From assembly GCA_045601285.1 (NCBI GenBank), contig JAZRZJ010000033.1:1-49626 (forward strand): a stretch of DNA of 49,626 nt. Reading direction: 5' to 3'. This document shows positions 16,382-23,920 of the stretch, one piece after another (the stretch's first letter is position 1; each line of letters starts with the position of its first letter). Position numbers and translations under genes: made by a program. Under the pieces are notes generated by a model that saw only the letters and a list, made by a program, of their open reading frames with translations, was not told the DNA's origin and did not search any database. The stretch is from F23-B02 sp045601285. Its GTDB lineage: Bacteria; Bacillota; Clostridia; Oscillospirales; Oscillospiraceae.

Positions 16382-17002
16382 ATGGCAAACAGAGAGCAGT
16401 TTATGCGTGAATACAACAAAATAGTAAGCGATTTTGTGGGAGAAAAGCCCCGCATATTGCTTCACAGCTGCTGCGGTCCCTGCTCAAGCTCCGTAACAGA
16501 GCTGCTGGCAAAGCATTTTGACGTCACCCTGCTGTGGTATAATCCCAACATCTACCCCGAAGCGGAATTTGAAAAGCGCCTTGCGACCCAGAAGCAGCTT
16601 GTTGACTGCCTTGAAAAAGACGGAATCTCCGCAAAACTCATGGTGACGGACTGGCGCTGCGAGGACTATTTTCCAAGAATTAAAGGACTTGAAAACGAGC
16701 CTGAGGAGGGGAAACGCTGCCTTGAGTGCTTCCGCATACGCCTTGAGGAAACGGCGAAAGTTGCCGCCGAAAAAAGCTTTGAGTGGTTCTGCACAACGCT
16801 CACCGTATCCTCCCGTAAAGATGCTGTGGTGATAAACGCAATCGGACGGGAGTTTGCCGAAAAGTACGGCGTAAAATGGCTGCCATCGGAATTTCGCAAG
16901 CGCGAGGGAAACCATCGCTCCATTATTCTTTCGGAAAAATACGGTCTTTACCGTCAGGAATACTGCGGCTGCGTTTTTTCCATGGGAGGCAGGGGCGAAT
17001 GA
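16382..17002 (+). CDS. queH: Epoxyqueuosine reductase QueH
   Basis: A 206-residue enzyme that reduces epoxyqueuosine to queuosine in tRNA, a non-homologous replacement of QueG. The cysteine pattern is characteristic: HSCCGPCSS near residues 24-32, GKRCLECF near 107-114, and the C-terminal YCGCVFS; these bind an iron-sulfur cluster and a further metal. The ATG at 16382 has GGAG upstream; the earlier in-frame start lacks one. Its stop overlaps the queT start (ATGA), linking queuine-precursor uptake to tRNA modification. Confidence 0.92.
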   Translation: MANREQFMREYNKIVSDFVGEKPRILLHSCCGPCSSSVTELLAKHFDVTLLWYNPNIYPEAEFEKRLATQKQLVDCLEKDGISAKLMVTDWRCEDYFPRIKGLENEPEEGKRCLECFRIRLEETAKVAAEKSFEWFCTTLTVSSRKDAVVINAIGREFAEKYGVKWLPSEFRKREGNHRSIILSEKYGLYRQEYCGCVFSMGGRGE

Positions 17003-17529
17003 ATGTAAAAACACGTAAGCTAATTACCGCCGCAGTAATAGGCGCATTATATGCGGTGCTGACAATGGCACTTGCACCCGTGAGCTACGGACCTCTGCAG
17101 TTCAGGATTTCCGAGGTTCTGTGCGTATTGCCCTATTTTCTACCCTTTACGTCCTGGGGACTTTTCTCCGGCTGCGTCATAGCAAATCTTGTGAGCGCCG
17201 CGGGAATATTTGACATTGTTTTCGGCTCCCTTGCAACGCTTCTTGCCTGCTGGCTTACAGCGGTCTGCGGAAAAAAGGGGAGAGGCAGCATTGAAAGCCA
17301 GATCGCGGCCTGCGCCTCGACGGTGCTGTGCAACGGAATAATAATCGGCGCAGTTCTGGGCTATGTTACGACAGATATTGCGCCCTGGGAGAATATTGCG
17401 CCGTACCTCATCTATTTCGGAACCGTGGCGCTGGGTGAGCTTGTGGTGATGTTCGCCGTAGGTCTTCCGCTTATGAGAAAACTTCCCAATGTCAAATTTT
17501 TCTCAGAGCTGTTGACAAAGTTTGATTGA
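16999..17529 (+). CDS. queT: QueT family queuosine-precursor transporter
   Basis: A 176-residue membrane protein with about five or six hydrophobic segments and a basic N terminus (MNVKTRKLIT). ALAPVSYGPLQFRISEVLCV is the signature of the QueT family, substrate-binding S components of ECF-type importers thought to take up preQ1 or queuine. Start chosen at 16999 for the four-base overlap with queH; reading further upstream gives a nonsense extension antagonistic to queH coding. The shared ECF ATPases and T component are not in the window. Confidence 0.88.
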   Translation: MNVKTRKLITAAVIGALYAVLTMALAPVSYGPLQFRISEVLCVLPYFLPFTSWGLFSGCVIANLVSAAGIFDIVFGSLATLLACWLTAVCGKKGRGSIESQIAACASTVLCNGIIIGAVLGYVTTDIAPWENIAPYLIYFGTVALGELVVMFAVGLPLMRKLPNVKFFSELLTKFD

Positions 17530-17540
17530 AGTTATAAGAT
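17512..17540 (+). promoter_or_regulatory. Promoter of the TPP riboswitch-thiT unit
   Basis: TTGACA (17512-17517), 17-base spacer, TAAGAT (17535-17540); it overlaps the 3' end of queT and starts transcription about ten bases before the riboswitch. Confidence 0.65.
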
Positions 17541-17555
17541 TAAAATACAATAGAT

Positions 17556-17655
17556 TTAAGGGGTGCTGATTTTTATCGGCTGAGACGGAGAGAATTGAAT
17601 CTCCGGTACCCTCGAACCTGATACGGGTAATGCCGGCGTAGGAAACGAAATCGCG
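17556..17655 (+). ncRNA. TPP riboswitch (THI element)
   Basis: The invariant core is present: GGGGTGC (17560-17566), CTGAGA (17580-17585), a P3 extension with CGGAGA/TCTCCG arms, ACCCTCGAACCTGAT (17608-17622) and GGGTAATGCCGGCGTAGGAA (17625-17644). It binds thiamine pyrophosphate. A terminator hairpin follows 20 bases later, before thiT, so ligand binding should stop transcription. Confidence 0.97.
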
Positions 17656-17672
17656 TATAATCGTTCCCTATG

Positions 17673-17704
17673 ACCGCATTGCTTCGGCAATGCGGTTTTT
17701 GTTT
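17673..17704 (+). terminator. Riboswitch-controlled terminator before thiT
   Basis: ACCGCATTGC-TTCG-GCAATGCGGT followed by TTTTTG. Its stable UUCG loop and position between riboswitch and gene make it the expression platform. Confidence 0.93.
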
Positions 17705-17718
17705 TGGGAGGAAAAAAC

Positions 17719-18276
17719 ATGAAAGAACACAAACGGCTGAGAATGCTGACCGAGGGCGCGGTTTTTACGGCGATGGCCGTTATACTGAGTCTGCTGCCGG
17801 TTTACAAGCTTCCGCAGGGCGGTTCCCTTGACCTTGCGATGCTGCCGGTTTTCATTTACTGCACACGGTGGGGCTTCGGCCCGGGCATGCTTGTAAGCTT
17901 TGTGTATGCCGTCCTGCAGATGTTCCTTGAGGGCGGAATAGCAATCGGCTGGCAGTCCATAATCGGTGATTTCATCGTCGCCTACGCGGTGCTGGGCATT
18001 GCAGGACTTTTTCATAAAAACAAGTACGGCTTTTTTATCGGAGCCGTTGCGGGCAGCACGGCGAGATTTCTTGTCCATTATGTAGTCGGTGCGACAATAT
18101 GGGCGGAATATATGCCCGAAAACTTCTTCAATATGACCATGACGACACCGTGGCTGTACTCGGCGCTGTATAACGGAGCCTATATGCTTCCCGATATGCT
18201 GCTCTGCCTGCTGATAGGCGCTGTGCTTATAAAACCTCTGGGGAAATATATTCGCGGAGAAGACCTCTTACAATAA
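17719..18276 (+). CDS. thiT: Thiamine transporter ThiT (ECF S component)
   Basis: A 185-residue membrane protein with about six helices. The S-component motif LTEGAVFTAMAVILSLLP near residues 11-28, the GGSLDLAMLPVF segment and the aromatic-rich later loops (WGFGPGM; WAEYMPENFF; YNGAYMLPDMLL) match ThiT, which captures thiamine outside the cell and hands it to a shared ECF energising module. The ATG at 17719 follows GGGAGG. Control by the TPP riboswitch immediately upstream confirms the substrate. Confidence 0.95.
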   Translation: MKEHKRLRMLTEGAVFTAMAVILSLLPVYKLPQGGSLDLAMLPVFIYCTRWGFGPGMLVSFVYAVLQMFLEGGIAIGWQSIIGDFIVAYAVLGIAGLFHKNKYGFFIGAVAGSTARFLVHYVVGATIWAEYMPENFFNMTMTTPWLYSALYNGAYMLPDMLLCLLIGAVLIKPLGKYIRGEDLLQ

Positions 18277-18287
18277 GTAAAAAAATG

Positions 18288-18317
18288 TTGACAATTAAAA
18301 ATGCAATAGTATATAAT
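18288..18317 (+). promoter_or_regulatory. Promoter of the rpmH operon
   Basis: TTGACA (18288-18293), 18-base spacer, TATAAT (18312-18317). Predicted start near 18324 lies inside the left arm of the thiT terminator hairpin. Confidence 0.75.
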
Positions 18318-18318
18318 A

Positions 18319-18352
18319 ACAATCCGATGCGTGAGCATCGGATTGTTTTTGT
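18319..18352 (+). terminator. thiT terminator overlapping the rpmH start site
   Basis: 12-bp perfect stem (18319-18330 with 18335-18346), loop GTGA, then TTTTTG. Read-through RNA from thiT forms the whole stem, whereas RNA starting at the rpmH promoter should lack about half of the left arm. Confidence 0.8.
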
Positions 18353-18380
18353 CAACTACTTCGGCTTGTGCCGATGTTGA
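18352..18380 (+). promoter_or_regulatory. Second leader hairpin before rpmH
   Basis: CAAC/GTTG and TCGGC/GCCGA pairs around TTGT form a small hairpin in the rpmH leader; a role is not known. Confidence 0.4.
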
Positions 18381-18409
18381 GTATTACAGATTGAAAGGAG
18401 TGCAGAAAT

Positions 18410-18544
18410 ATGCTGCGTACTTATCAGCCCAAGAAGCGTCAGCGCAAGAAAGAGCACGGCTTCCGTAAAAGAATGTCCACCGCAAACGGCCGCAAGGTCC
18501 TGGCTCGCCGCAGAGCAAAGGGCAGAGCAAAGCTCAGCGCCTGA
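18410..18544 (+). CDS. rpmH: Ribosomal protein L34
   Basis: A 44-residue, highly basic large-subunit ribosomal protein. It begins MLRTYQPKKRQRKKEHGFRK and continues with the invariant RMSTANGRKVLARRRAKGR segment; length is exactly typical. GAAAGGAG lies nine bases before the ATG. It heads the conserved rpmH-rnpA-yidD-yidC-jag cluster, which is usually next to dnaA at the replication origin; here the upstream neighbour is thiT on the same strand. Confidence 0.97.
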   Translation: MLRTYQPKKRQRKKEHGFRKRMSTANGRKVLARRRAKGRAKLSA

Positions 18545-18656
18545 TTAAAGGCATATTGAACGGCACGGAAAATGTGAATATTTTTTAGGGCGGATAACCT
18601 CCGCCCTTTAGGTGTTTACAGAGAAAACGGCAAAACGGGAAGAAAGGGTAATTTCA

Positions 18657-19004
18657 TTGGATTTTCGGGTAACACTGAAGAAAAACTATGAATTTAAGCG
18701 GCTTTACAATAAAGGTAAAACCGCCGTAACGCCCTATATGGTTATCTATTGCCTTAAGAACAACCGCGGAACGCGGCGCGTGGGCTATACCGTGTCCACA
18801 AAGCTGGGCAAGGCCGTCACACGCAACCGCATACGCCGCCGTCTTCGTGAGATTTACCGGCTTAATTCGGACAAGCTCGTAAGCGGAAATGACATGATAA
18901 TCGTTGCCCGCAGCAAATGCGTCGGCGCGGATTATCACAAAATGGAAAAGTCATTCCTTCATGCCTGCGGTGAGCTTAAGCTTCTTAAGGAGACGCAGAA
19001 ATGA
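18657..19004 (+). CDS. rnpA: Ribonuclease P protein component
   Basis: A 115-residue basic protein that assists the RNase P RNA in cutting tRNA 5' leaders. Motifs: LKKNYEFKRLYNKGK near the start and the RNR signature in VTRNRIRRRLREIYR. The start is taken as TTG at 18657, eight bases after an AGAAAGGG site, because the family starts just before this helix; an upstream GTG would add an unrelated leader. Four-base overlap with yidD. Confidence 0.92.
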   Translation: MDFRVTLKKNYEFKRLYNKGKTAVTPYMVIYCLKNNRGTRRVGYTVSTKLGKAVTRNRIRRRLREIYRLNSDKLVSGNDMIIVARSKCVGADYHKMEKSFLHACGELKLLKETQK

Positions 19005-19219
19005 AAAAGGTGCTGATAGCCATGGTGAAATTATACCAGAAATATGTTTCACCCGCATTTCCCCGACGCTGCTGTTTCATTCCCACCTGTTCACAATACG
19101 CTGTTGAGGCACTGGAGAAATACGGTGCGCTCAAGGGCGGCTGGCTTACCCTCAAACGCTTGCTGAGGTGCCACCCGTTTCACTCAGCCAAGCACGATTT
19201 TTATGACCCCGTTCCCTGA
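19001..19219 (+). CDS. yidD: Membrane insertion efficiency factor YidD
   Basis: A 72-residue protein with an N-terminal amphipathic segment (VLIAMVKLYQKYVSP) and the family's cysteine-containing core RRCCFIPTCSQYA followed by GGWLTLKRLLRCHPF. It is thought to help the YidC/Sec insertion machinery. The ATGA overlap with rnpA and the short gap to yidC are the usual arrangement. Confidence 0.95.
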   Translation: MKKVLIAMVKLYQKYVSPAFPRRCCFIPTCSQYAVEALEKYGALKGGWLTLKRLLRCHPFHSAKHDFYDPVP

Positions 19220-19238
19220 CGGGACAAAGGAGTAATTT

Positions 19239-20486
19239 ATGTCATTATGGGATTATATAGTCTGGCCGTTTGCCCGACTGATGCAGTTCCTGTATAACTG
19301 GACTGGCAACTACGGTATATCCGTAATCCTGTTTGCAATCGTGGTTAACATCGTGCTTCTGCCCTTCATGGCAAAGAGCAAGAAGGGTACGATGCGCACC
19401 ACCAGACTTCAGCCTCAGCTGAAGGAGCTGGAAAAGAAATTCAACGGCAATCCCCAGAAATATCAGGTCGCCGTCAGACAGCTCTATAAGGAAAATAACG
19501 CAAGTCCCACCGGCGGCTGTCTCTGGACTTTGCTTCCGTTTCCTATCCTCATTGCTCTGTACGGCGTAATCCGTCAGCCTCTGTATAGAATGATGGGTAT
19601 TGACGAAAATACCGTTAGTACCATCAAACAGTGGGCAGCTGACAATCTTGGATTTGTAGTATCCAATCAGGGCACCTATGATGAAATCGGCGTTACCGAT
19701 CTTCTTCATCAGCACTGGGATAAGGCAAGCGCAGCGTTCAGTGACCTGGGCGACAAGCTCATGAACCTGGACTACAGCTTCCTGGGACTCAATCTGGGTA
19801 CTATTCCCGATTGGAAAATCTGGAACTACGGCGGCGACGGCTTCCTTACGGCCTTTGGTCTGTTCATGATTCCCGTTATTGCCGCATTTCTTTCCTGGGC
19901 TTCCATGAAAATCAGCCAGAAGACCAATCCCCAGCCTACCGGTCCTGCTGGAGCTCAGGCGGCTCAGTCCATGAAAATCATGAACTTCATGATGCCGTTA
20001 ATGTCCATCTGGATTTGCTTCATCATGCCTGCGGCACTGGGCGTTTACTGGATTGCAAACAGCCTTTGCGGTATGGGACGTGAAATCGTTCTCACCAAGA
20101 TTTTCAAGCGTCAGCTTGAAAAGGAAGATGCCGAGCGCGCTTCCGCGGCAAAGGAACGCGAAAACGAGCTTCAGCGCAAGCGCGAGGAAACCGAGCGCCT
20201 GCGTGCAGAGGACGCAACCGTCCGCAATAACAACACCAGCAAGAAAAAGATTCAGGCAAAGGAAAAGCAGGAAAGCGATGTCCGCAAGGCTGCCGCAGAA
20301 AAGGCGGAGCGCGAGGCACGCCGTGAGCGTCTCGGCCAGGGAAAGCAGGAGATTCCCGCTTCTCAGGTAGGCAACCGCCGCTACGCAAGAGGCCGCAATT
20401 ACGACCCCAGGCGCTTTGATGTTGAATATGTCGTTCCTGAGGAAAACGCAATTCCCGAGATGGAAGAAGCGTCTGCCGGAGAATGA
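19239..20486 (+). CDS. yidC: Membrane protein insertase YidC/SpoIIIJ
   Basis: A 415-residue insertase of the Oxa1/YidC family with about five membrane helices: the first near residues 24-44 (ISVILFAIVVNIVLLPF), then a cytoplasmic helical hairpin (RTTRLQPQLKELEKKFNGNP), and later helices ending in MSIWICFIMPAALGVYWIANS. No lipobox is visible at the N terminus. The last 120 residues form a long, charged, probably coiled-coil tail rich in Lys, Arg and Glu, longer than usual, which may contact ribosomes. AGGAG eight bases upstream. Confidence 0.94.
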   Translation: MSLWDYIVWPFARLMQFLYNWTGNYGISVILFAIVVNIVLLPFMAKSKKGTMRTTRLQPQLKELEKKFNGNPQKYQVAVRQLYKENNASPTGGCLWTLLPFPILIALYGVIRQPLYRMMGIDENTVSTIKQWAADNLGFVVSNQGTYDEIGVTDLLHQHWDKASAAFSDLGDKLMNLDYSFLGLNLGTIPDWKIWNYGGDGFLTAFGLFMIPVIAAFLSWASMKISQKTNPQPTGPAGAQAAQSMKIMNFMMPLMSIWICFIMPAALGVYWIANSLCGMGREIVLTKIFKRQLEKEDAERASAAKERENELQRKREETERLRAEDATVRNNNTSKKKIQAKEKQESDVRKAAAEKAEREARRERLGQGKQEIPASQVGNRRYARGRNYDPRRFDVEYVVPEENAIPEMEEASAGE

Positions 20487-20505
20487 TTATAGGAGAAATT
20501 GAATT

Positions 20506-21243
20506 ATGATTAAGTCTTTGGAAAAATCCGGCCGCACCGAAGATGAAGCCTTAAAGGCTGCACTTGAGGAGCTTGGACTTGACCGTGACGACGTTTCCGT
20601 TGAGATTGTCGAGCGGGCAAAGCCCGGTATTTTCGGAATAGGCAAGACCGATGCAATCGTACGCGTGCAGTACGAGGTGCCTGATGAGCCCGAAGAGATT
20701 CCCGAAGCAGTCTGCGAAGCGGCGGAGGAAACGCCCGCTGTGGAGGAGTGCGCGGAGTACGCCGAAATCAGAAGCTTCCTCACAGGTCTTCTGAAGCGTA
20801 TGGGAACCGAGGCTGAGATTGAAATCACCCCGAGAGAGAACAAGGGCGTGAACGTAGAGCTGTCAGGTCCCAATATGGGCGCGGTAATCGGCCGCAGAGG
20901 TGAGACTCTGGACGCGATCCAGCATCTCACCAACTATGTTATCAATCGCGGAAGCGATAAGCATATGCACATCAGCGTTGATGCGGAGAGCTACCGTGCA
21001 AAGCGCGAGGAATCCCTTGTTCACCTTGCGGAGAAGATGGCCGCAAAGGTGATCAAGTACAAGCGCAGCATGGCACTCGAACCCATGAATTCTTATGAGC
21101 GTCACATTATTCATACTGCCCTTCAGGATTATGAAGGCGTAACAACAAGCTCAACGGGCACCGAACCCAACCGCCGCGTAGTCGTTTCCTACGACAGACC
21201 GCAGCCCGACGCAAACAAGCCCAAGAGTCGTGAGTGGGCATAA
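20506..21243 (+). CDS. jag: Jag/KhpB RNA-binding protein
   Basis: A 245-residue protein with a Jag_N domain (residues 1-50; LEKSGRTEDEALKAALEELG), an acidic Glu-rich linker (about 55-85), a KH domain with the GxxG-type loop in VIGRRGETLDAIQHL (about 126-140) and a C-terminal R3H domain (SYERHIIHTALQD). Jag/KhpB binds RNA with KhpA and influences cell elongation and division in other Firmicutes. Follows yidC as usual. Its final codons come 25 bases before acpP. Confidence 0.93.
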   Translation: MIKSLEKSGRTEDEALKAALEELGLDRDDVSVEIVERAKPGIFGIGKTDAIVRVQYEVPDEPEEIPEAVCEAAEETPAVEECAEYAEIRSFLTGLLKRMGTEAEIEITPRENKGVNVELSGPNMGAVIGRRGETLDAIQHLTNYVINRGSDKHMHISVDAESYRAKREESLVHLAEKMAAKVIKYKRSMALEPMNSYERHIIHTALQDYEGVTTSSTGTEPNRRVVVSYDRPQPDANKPKSREWA

Positions 21244-21268
21244 GCCCCACAAGTCAGGAGGTATAATT

Positions 21269-21496
21269 ATGATACTTGAAAAGATTCAGAACATTCTCGC
21301 AGAGCAGTTCGAGGTTTCCGCAGACAGCATTACCGCAGAAACCAACATCGTTGAAGATCTCGGCGCCGACTCTCTTGATGTTGTTGAACTCATCATGTCC
21401 GTTGAGGACGAGTTCGGTCTCTCTATCTCCGACGAGGAAGCCGCAGAGCTCACCGTTGTCGGAAAGCTGATTGAGTATATCGAAGCAAACCAGTAA
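21269..21496 (+). CDS. acpP: Acyl carrier protein
   Basis: A 75-residue acidic carrier protein. The phosphopantetheine attachment serine is S35 in LGADSLDVVE, followed by the recognition helix. AGGAGG lies eight bases before the ATG. It carries growing acyl chains in fatty-acid synthesis. Its place directly after jag is unusual, since acpP is normally with fab or plsX genes, and mnmE/mnmG normally follow jag. A Sfp-type PPTase that could activate it is encoded at 45659-46222. Confidence 0.95.
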   Translation: MILEKIQNILAEQFEVSADSITAETNIVEDLGADSLDVVELIMSVEDEFGLSISDEEAAELTVVGKLIEYIEANQ

Positions 21497-21510
21497 TCCG
21501 CAATATTTTC

Positions 21511-21537
21511 AAAAGACCGCCGAGGCGGTCTTTTTTT
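21511..21537 (+). terminator. Terminator after acpP
   Basis: AAAAGACCGCC with a two-base loop and perfect complement, followed by TTTTTTT. Confidence 0.93.
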
Positions 21538-21577
21538 ATTTGACTTAAGCGTGATAAGATAGTAAAATAAACTGATT

Positions 21578-21740
21578 ATACTAATGCCTAATAAAAAGCT
21601 TTAAGAATGAAGCGAGGATGATTTTTGTCATGCAAGGCGAAGACCGCAGGGAATACTGGTTATGTATTTCCAAGGGCTTTAACGAAGCATGGCGGAAATC
21701 ACACCGCTTCTAATTGAATGTTTTTATTAGGGATTAGTAT
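21578..21740. repeat. MITE-like element with 20-bp terminal inverted repeats
   Basis: The outer ends ATACTAATGCCTAATAAAAA (21578-21597) and its inverted copy (21721-21740) differ at one position. Inside, GAAGCG/CGCTTC, ATGATTTTTGTCATGC against GCATGGCGGAAATCA, and GGGAATAC/GTATTTCC also pair, so the whole 163 bases can fold into one long hairpin. No protein is encoded. It fills the space between the acpP terminator and holB. Confidence 0.7.
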
Positions 21741-21763
21741 TAGGTATGTAAAGGAGTACGTCC

Positions 21764-22552
21764 GTGGAAAAGCTGTCGCATGCGTATATAGTTTCATCTG
21801 ATTCCGAGACGGTGCGCACAAGACTGTGCATGGAGCTTGCGGCGAAGATGCTGTGCTCTGCTGAGGGCAGAAAGCCCTGCGGAGTCTGCCGAAACTGCAT
21901 GAAGGTTTCCGCGGGTGTTCACCCCGACCTGACGGTAATAAAGCATCTTGTTGACGACAAGGGCAGGGAGAAGCGGGAAATTCTTATTGACCAGATAAGA
22001 GATATGTCCGCCGATGTCTATATTCTGCCAAATGAGGCCGGCGCTAAGGTCTACATTATCGAAGAGGCGGACACAATGAATGTGAACGCCCAGAATGCCG
22101 CCCTGAAGCTGTTTGAGGAGCCGCCGAAGTATGTAAGCTTCATTCTGTCCACGGCAAACCCCGAAAAGCTGCTTGTAACTGTGCGCTCACGCTGTGCAAT
22201 GCTCCGCAAAAATGCCGAGGACGAAAGTGAAAACGGGGAAATCGCCGAGATGGTCGAGGAGTATATCGCTTGCCTTGAAAAAAACAGCGACGCTGAGCTT
22301 ATGGCATGGTGCGTTTCCAGGGAGAGCGCGGATTTCAGAACGACTGCGGATTTCCTGAACGCCGTGAAGCTGCGCATGACCGACATGCTCTGCGGCAGAC
22401 GGGAAAGTATTTGGCAGGACAGAAAGCAGCTCATGGACTGCATAGGACTTCTGGACAGATGCCTTGAGTATCTCAGAGTCAACACGGGTGTAAAAAACAT
22501 TTTCGGATTGCTGGCGGTGAGAAGCCTGCCCGCAAAGGAAACGAGGAAATAA
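21764..22552 (+). CDS. holB: DNA polymerase III delta' subunit
   Basis: A 262-residue clamp-loader subunit. It has the zinc-binding cysteines (CGVCRNC near 39-45), AKVYIIEEADTMNVNAQNAALKLFEEPP (the family's core) and the SRC motif in TVRSRCAML. As in true delta', no Walker A lysine is present. It starts at GTG with AAGGAG seven bases upstream. ricT follows after one base, a pairing conserved in Firmicutes. It is shorter than Escherichia coli HolB in the C-terminal domain, as in many Gram-positives. Confidence 0.9.
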   Translation: MEKLSHAYIVSSDSETVRTRLCMELAAKMLCSAEGRKPCGVCRNCMKVSAGVHPDLTVIKHLVDDKGREKREILIDQIRDMSADVYILPNEAGAKVYIIEEADTMNVNAQNAALKLFEEPPKYVSFILSTANPEKLLVTVRSRCAMLRKNAEDESENGEIAEMVEEYIACLEKNSDAELMAWCVSRESADFRTTADFLNAVKLRMTDMLCGRRESIWQDRKQLMDCIGLLDRCLEYLRVNTGVKNIFGLLAVRSLPAKETRK

Positions 22553-22553
22553 A

Positions 22554-23900
22554 TTGATTGAAGTTATAAGTGTAAAATTCAAAAACCGCGGCAAGAGCTA
22601 TTTCTTTTCCCCTGAGGGCAAAACAGTGAAAAGCGGCCAGCAGGTCATTGTTGAAACCTCAAAGGGAATGGAAATCGCCGATTGCTGCCACGGCAATCAT
22701 ATGGTTGAGGATACCGCAGTGGTACAGCCTCTGCGCCCCGTTGTGCGCATTGCCACCGAGGACGATCTGCGCGTTGCCGAGTACAATAAAAAGCGTGAGA
22801 AGGAAGCCTTTGAAATCTGCCAGCAGAAGATTGCCGAGCGCGGCCTTGATATGAAGCTGGTTGACGTTGAGTGCAATTTTGAAGGCAACAAGACCATGTT
22901 CTTCTTCACCTCCGACGGAAGAGTTGATTTTCGCGAGCTTGTAAAGGACCTTGCAAGCATCTTCCGCAATCGCATTGAGCTTCGCCAGATAGGCGTGCGA
23001 GATGAGGCAAAAATGCTGGGCGGACTCGGAATCTGCGGCAGACCCTTCTGCTGCAGCAAATTCCTTGATGAATTCCAGCCCGTGTCCACGAAGATGGCAA
23101 AGGTGCAGTCCATGTCGCTGAACCCAAGCAAGATTTCGGGCTCCTGCGGCAGACTCATGTGCTGCCTGCGCTATGAGCAGGAGGCCTATGAGGAGCTTGT
23201 AAAGAACGTACCGAAGCAGGGCGCGTTTGTAGAAACCCCCGCTGGCTACGGCACCGTAACGCAGGTAAATCTTCTGCGTCAGCTTGTGAAGGTGAAGCTT
23301 GACGGCGAGGGAGACGATACGGTAAAGACCTACCGTGCGGTTGAGGTTGCAACCGTTCCGGGCGGCAGACCCAAGGAAGGCGAAGTTCCGCCCTCTGTTC
23401 TCAAGTATATTCCCGTTCCCGAAGAGGAAGAGGAGGAAACCGAGGACGAATGGGCAATTCCCGAGATGCTTGTCAATGCCGCGCCCGAAGCTGAGGAGGC
23501 ACCCAGAGCAGAACAGCAGCCGAAGAAGCCCCGCAACCGCAGGTCACACCGCGGCGGAAAGGGCCACGGTAAACCCACTCAGCCCAGGACAGAGGAAAAG
23601 CCTTCCGTGCCGCAGGCGAATGCAGGCGAGGCAAAGCCAAAGTCCGCAAGCGTGAAGCCGAAGCATAACCGCGGCGGAAAAGATCAGGGCAAGACCAAGC
23701 CTCAGACTGCCGAAGCCAAGCCCATGCAGGAAAGCATGCCCGCCGGTGAGAATAAAGTCACCGTGAAGCCCCAGCAGGTTAAGCCTCAGCAGAAGCAGGG
23801 CGGTGCATCGGCAGGCGGAGAAAAGAAAAACAATAACCGCCGCCGTTATTACCATCACGGAAAGCCCAAGTCCAAGCAGGGCGGCACAGCAAAGCAGTGA
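22554..23900 (+). CDS. ricT: RicT/YaaT PSP1-domain protein with long basic tail
   Basis: A 448-residue protein starting at TTG with a GAGG site. The first 275 residues match RicT: PSP1 domain with LGGLGICGRPFCCSKFL and GSCGRLMCCLRYE, cysteines that bind an iron-sulfur cluster in the Ric (Y) complex, which affects RNase Y-dependent mRNA processing, sporulation and biofilm formation. The remaining 170 residues are low-complexity: an acidic stretch (PEEEEEETEDE), then Lys/Arg/Gly/Gln-rich repeats (HRGGKGHGK; HNRGGKDQGK) ending in RRRYYHHGKPKSK. Usual RicT ends near 275, so the tail is extra and may bind RNA. Confidence 0.88.
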   Translation: MIEVISVKFKNRGKSYFFSPEGKTVKSGQQVIVETSKGMEIADCCHGNHMVEDTAVVQPLRPVVRIATEDDLRVAEYNKKREKEAFEICQQKIAERGLDMKLVDVECNFEGNKTMFFFTSDGRVDFRELVKDLASIFRNRIELRQIGVRDEAKMLGGLGICGRPFCCSKFLDEFQPVSTKMAKVQSMSLNPSKISGSCGRLMCCLRYEQEAYEELVKNVPKQGAFVETPAGYGTVTQVNLLRQLVKVKLDGEGDDTVKTYRAVEVATVPGGRPKEGEVPPSVLKYIPVPEEEEEETEDEWAIPEMLVNAAPEAEEAPRAEQQPKKPRNRRSHRGGKGHGKPTQPRTEEKPSVPQANAGEAKPKSASVKPKHNRGGKDQGKTKPQTAEAKPMQESMPAGENKVTVKPQQVKPQQKQGGASAGGEKKNNNRRRYYHHGKPKSKQGGTAKQ

Positions 23901-23920
23901 AGCTGCAAGGAGCGTTCAGA

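Noticed and set aside
18277..18409. Replication origin next to rpmH
   Set aside because: No DnaA-box clusters (TTATCCACA) and no dnaA gene; the space is explained by promoter, terminator and leader hairpins.
21578..21740. CRISPR or tandem repeat array
   Set aside because: Only inverted symmetry is present; no spaced direct repeats occur here or elsewhere in the window.
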